Assembly (NCBI RefSeq): GCF_022601975.1
Contig: NZ_JAKVIR010000004.1
Coordinates: forward strand, 124,001 to 188,000
Source of the DNA: Pontibacter sp. E15-1
Lineage (GTDB): Bacteria; Bacteroidota; Bacteroidia; Cytophagales; Hymenobacteraceae
Direction: 5' to 3'
DNA length: 64,000 nt
The notes under the pieces are model-generated. The model made no database searches and had not been told where the DNA came from. It saw nothing but the letters and a program-made list of their open reading frames with translations. The position numbers and the translations under genes were made by a program. Shown piece after piece: positions 61,782-64,000 of the stretch (within the stretch, counting starts at the first letter, position 1; each line of letters opens with the position of its first letter).

Positions 61782-62957
61782 ATGAATAAACTCTTTACGG
61801 CAAGCACAGGCACGGCGGATGGCCTGCTGCAGCAATCGACACGGCAGCGCTACCTCTCCTTGGATGTGCTGCGGGGGATGACCATCGCGCTGATGATCGT
61901 GGTGAACACTCCCGGTAGTTGGCAAAACATTTATGCCCCGTTCCGGCATGCGGCCTGGCACGGCTTCACGCTCACCGATTTGGTATTCCCGACCTTTCTG
62001 TTTGTGGTGGGCAATGCCATGAGTTTCAGTATGCGCAAGTTTGAGCAACAGCCCGACAGCGCATTCCTGCGGAAAGTGCTTACCCGGGCCGCCCTTATCT
62101 TCCTGGTCGGGCTGCTGCTAAACACCTTCCCCTTCGTGACGCGCAATGAAGCCAACGAACTGGTGCCGATCGATTTCTCCAGCATCCGGATTATGGGCGT
62201 GCTGCAACGCATTGCGCTTTGCTATTTATTCGCGTCGCTGGTGGTGCATTACCTCAAGGTGAAAGGAGCCATTCTTTTCAGCGGCATCGCCCTGTTTGGG
62301 TATTGGGCAATCTTATACTTCTTCGGTAACCAGCCGGACCCTTACAGCCTGGAGGGCAACGCGGCCCTGAAGTTTGATTTGCTGGTGCTGCCGGCTAAAA
62401 ATTTATACCAGGGCTTCGGGCTGCCCTTCGACCCGGAGGGCTTGCTGAGCACTTTGCCAGCGGTTGTGAACGTGATTGGCGGTTTTCTGGCGGGTTTATA
62501 CATACAGCGGCAGGGAAACAACCGGGGCACCGTGCTGAAACTGGCCGTGGCGGGCGCAGTTTTTGCCGCCGCCGCACTGGTATGGGACCTCTATTTTCCG
62601 ATCAACAAGCCGATCTGGACGAGCTCTTATGTGCTGTATACCATCGGCCTCGATTTGGGTATACTGGCCGTATTGATGCTGGTGATTGAAGTGGCGGGGT
62701 ATAAAGGCTGGACCTATTTCTTCGAGGTGTTTGGCCGCAACCCGCTCTTTATCTATGCCATGTCGGGGGTGCTGGTGCGCCTGATGAGCCTGACCCGCGT
62801 GGAGGGCCTGTCGCTGAACGGCTGGATGTATACCAACGCTTACCTGTCGTGGCTACAGCCCAACAATGCCTCGCTGCTTTTTGCCGTCTCGTACATGCTG
62901 CTGCTGTGGGCCATCGGCTACTGGATGGACAGGAAACGGGTATACATAAAGGTGTAA
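61782..62957 (+). CDS. HGSNAT/DUF5009-like integral membrane acyltransferase
   Basis: A 391-residue membrane protein with about 10 hydrophobic segments. It starts with the family's mark RYLSLDVLRGMTIALMIVVNTPG, followed by WHGFTLTDLVFPTFLFVVGNAM, where the conserved His used for acetyl transfer in human heparan-alpha-glucosaminide N-acetyltransferase is found (AWHG); RRIALCYLFAS-like and GRNPLFIYAMSG segments follow. In bacteria, relatives acetylate amino sugars across the membrane; this one precedes an exported ChbG/YdjC-type deacetylase, so amino-sugar handling is likely (inference). Confidence 0.87.
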   Translation: MNKLFTASTGTADGLLQQSTRQRYLSLDVLRGMTIALMIVVNTPGSWQNIYAPFRHAAWHGFTLTDLVFPTFLFVVGNAMSFSMRKFEQQPDSAFLRKVLTRAALIFLVGLLLNTFPFVTRNEANELVPIDFSSIRIMGVLQRIALCYLFASLVVHYLKVKGAILFSGIALFGYWAILYFFGNQPDPYSLEGNAALKFDLLVLPAKNLYQGFGLPFDPEGLLSTLPAVVNVIGGFLAGLYIQRQGNNRGTVLKLAVAGAVFAAAALVWDLYFPINKPIWTSSYVLYTIGLDLGILAVLMLVIEVAGYKGWTYFFEVFGRNPLFIYAMSGVLVRLMSLTRVEGLSLNGWMYTNAYLSWLQPNNASLLFAVSYMLLLWAIGYWMDRKRVYIKV

Positions 62958-63004
62958 TGGCAGCGCCTGTTTTGAGCTCCGCATTTAAAGAAACACGTGT
63001 ATCC

Positions 63005-63937
63005 ATGAAAATAAGAAAACTTGCCAAGGCGTTCCTGTTGGTCTGTGCGGCTATTTGCTGCATGCAAACGGCCTCGGCGCAGCAATCAAAAAATCAGCTT
63101 CCTGAACTGCTGTTGCGGATTGATGATATTGGTATGAACCACGCGACCAACATGGCCATTGAACAGTTGGCCAAAACAGGCATGCCTTTCTCCGCCTCGG
63201 TTATGTTTGCCTGCCCCTGGTACCAGGAAACCGTTGCCATACTCAAAAAATACCCGAACGCAGATGTAGGGGTGCACCTTACTTTAACCGCCGAGTGGAA
63301 ATATTACCGCTGGGGGCCGGTTACGGGCCGGTCTGCTGTGCCAAGCCTGGTGGATAGCCTGGGGTACTTTTTCCCCACTGGTGATGCGCTGCGGCAAAAC
63401 AACTATACCCTCGACGAGATAGAAAAGGAACTGACGGCACAAATAGAAAGGGCGCTGGCTTCCGGTATCAGAATATCATACATCGATCCGCATATGGGGA
63501 TTGCGCTGTCTACCCCCGAGCTGAAGGCCTTGACTGAAAAGCTTGCCCGGAAATATAAATTAGGCATCTCTACCTTAAACAAGGACACCTACTTTGGAGA
63601 GGCATACTATGATATGTGGGGCATTCCTGTAGAATCAAAAAAGCAGGATTTTCTGGGTATCGTCAATCACCTGAGCCCGAAAACCCCAAACCTTGTGATT
63701 ATACACGTGGCCCAGTCGAGCCCGGAAATGGACGTACTGGTAGACATGAACAGCAAGCTAATGAACACGGACGATGGCAAGCCCAAAGCTAGCCTGCACC
63801 GGCAAACAGAATTAGACATGCTCCTGTCTCCGGAGTTCCGCAAGCTGGTGGGCAGGAAGTTTACGCTGATAACCTACCGCGACGTAATTAAAGCTCGTGG
63901 ACTAGACAAAATGAAAGCTTCTGCTGAAAAGTTTTAA
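63005..63937 (+). CDS. exported ChbG/YdjC-family carbohydrate deacetylase
   Basis: A 310-residue protein, read from ATG 63005, with a signal peptide ending near ASAQQ. The ChbG/YdjC fold is shown by LLLRIDDIGMNHATNMAIEQ (metal-site Asp), DVGVHLTLTAEWKYYRWG (His) and ISYIDPHMGIALSTPELKAL (His). Members remove acetyl groups from N-acetylglucosamine units of chito-oligosaccharides or related sugars. Its start lies 47 bp after the HGSNAT-like gene, so the two are likely co-transcribed. The 63 bases after its stop to the window end show nothing. Confidence 0.87.
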   Translation: MKIRKLAKAFLLVCAAICCMQTASAQQSKNQLPELLLRIDDIGMNHATNMAIEQLAKTGMPFSASVMFACPWYQETVAILKKYPNADVGVHLTLTAEWKYYRWGPVTGRSAVPSLVDSLGYFFPTGDALRQNNYTLDEIEKELTAQIERALASGIRISYIDPHMGIALSTPELKALTEKLARKYKLGISTLNKDTYFGEAYYDMWGIPVESKKQDFLGIVNHLSPKTPNLVIIHVAQSSPEMDVLVDMNSKLMNTDDGKPKASLHRQTELDMLLSPEFRKLVGRKFTLITYRDVIKARGLDKMKASAEKF

Positions 63938-64000
63938 CAGGTTACAACAGGGCGGTGCGCACATCGATCGCCTGGAAAATAGTTTCACAATCCTTACCTG

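Noticed and set aside
1..64000. rRNA, tRNA, phage or conjugative genes
   Set aside because: None could be recognised anywhere in the window; apart from the IS630 element and the small hairpin elements there is no sign of an integrated element with its own genes.

Overview
The window comes from a Bacteroidota chromosome. It most resembles the Hymenobacteraceae/Pontibacter part of the Cytophagales, but that placement is inference from gene content and style; no rRNA or other phylogenetic marker is present. The signs are three SusC/SusD outer-membrane uptake pairs, an ECF sigma factor with a FecR anti-sigma factor and an STN-domain SusC, many lipoproteins with Cys lipoboxes, a Nudix-fold transcription factor, one promoter matching the Bacteroidetes -7 box TAnnTTTG, and almost no Shine-Dalgarno sequences. 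The theme is carbohydrate and sugar-acid use, with several small mobile elements.

Layout. 1-938: AT-rich leader, perhaps with the tail of an upstream gene. 939-6404: SusC/SusD pair 1 and a small lipoprotein. 6554-19936: four large calcium-loop (FG-GAP/VCBS) surface lipoproteins with ASPIC/UnbV domains, three of them paralogues of about 1180 residues; a 161-bp hairpin MITE lies between two of them. 20350-20949: ECF sigma factor. 21314-27864: a five-gene operon reading as a Weimberg (non-phosphorylative pentonate) pathway: lactonase, GntP permease, FAH-family dehydratase, 2-oxoglutarate semialdehyde dehydrogenase and IlvD/Edd dehydratase, closed by two terminators. 28639-34841: FecR, STN-SusC and SusD pair 2. 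35074-41289: two tandem cassettes, each an exported long RraA-like protein plus an exported enolase-superfamily dehydratase, then a sodium symporter; the second MITE copy sits exactly on the stop codon of the last dehydratase. 41386-44370: NTF2-like protein and a PQQ dehydrogenase lipoprotein carrying a cytochrome c domain. 44948-51535: SusC/SusD pair 3 and an exported AGE-type epimerase. 51750-56577 (minus strand): exported TIM-barrel isomerase-like lipoprotein, DUF1593 nucleoside-hydrolase-like protein and GH3 beta-glucosidase. 56697-58198: divergent Nudix regulator, a second MITE family and a thioredoxin-like protein. 58347-59559: complete IS630-family element with TIRs, TA duplication and a -1 frameshift. 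59655-63937: two creatininase-family proteins, a HGSNAT/DUF5009-like membrane acyltransferase and an exported ChbG/YdjC-like deacetylase.

How the genes may work together (inference). Oligosaccharides enter through the SusCD pairs and are trimmed (GH3) or epimerised (AGE) in the periplasm. Aldoses are oxidised there by the PQQ enzyme, and lactones are opened by the SMP-30-like protein. The resulting aldonates are either imported by GntP and burned to 2-oxoglutarate by the Weimberg operon, or dehydrated and cleaved in the periplasm by the duplicated RraA/enolase cassettes. The least understood parts are the large ASPIC/UnbV lipoprotein set and the exported RraA/enolase pairs.
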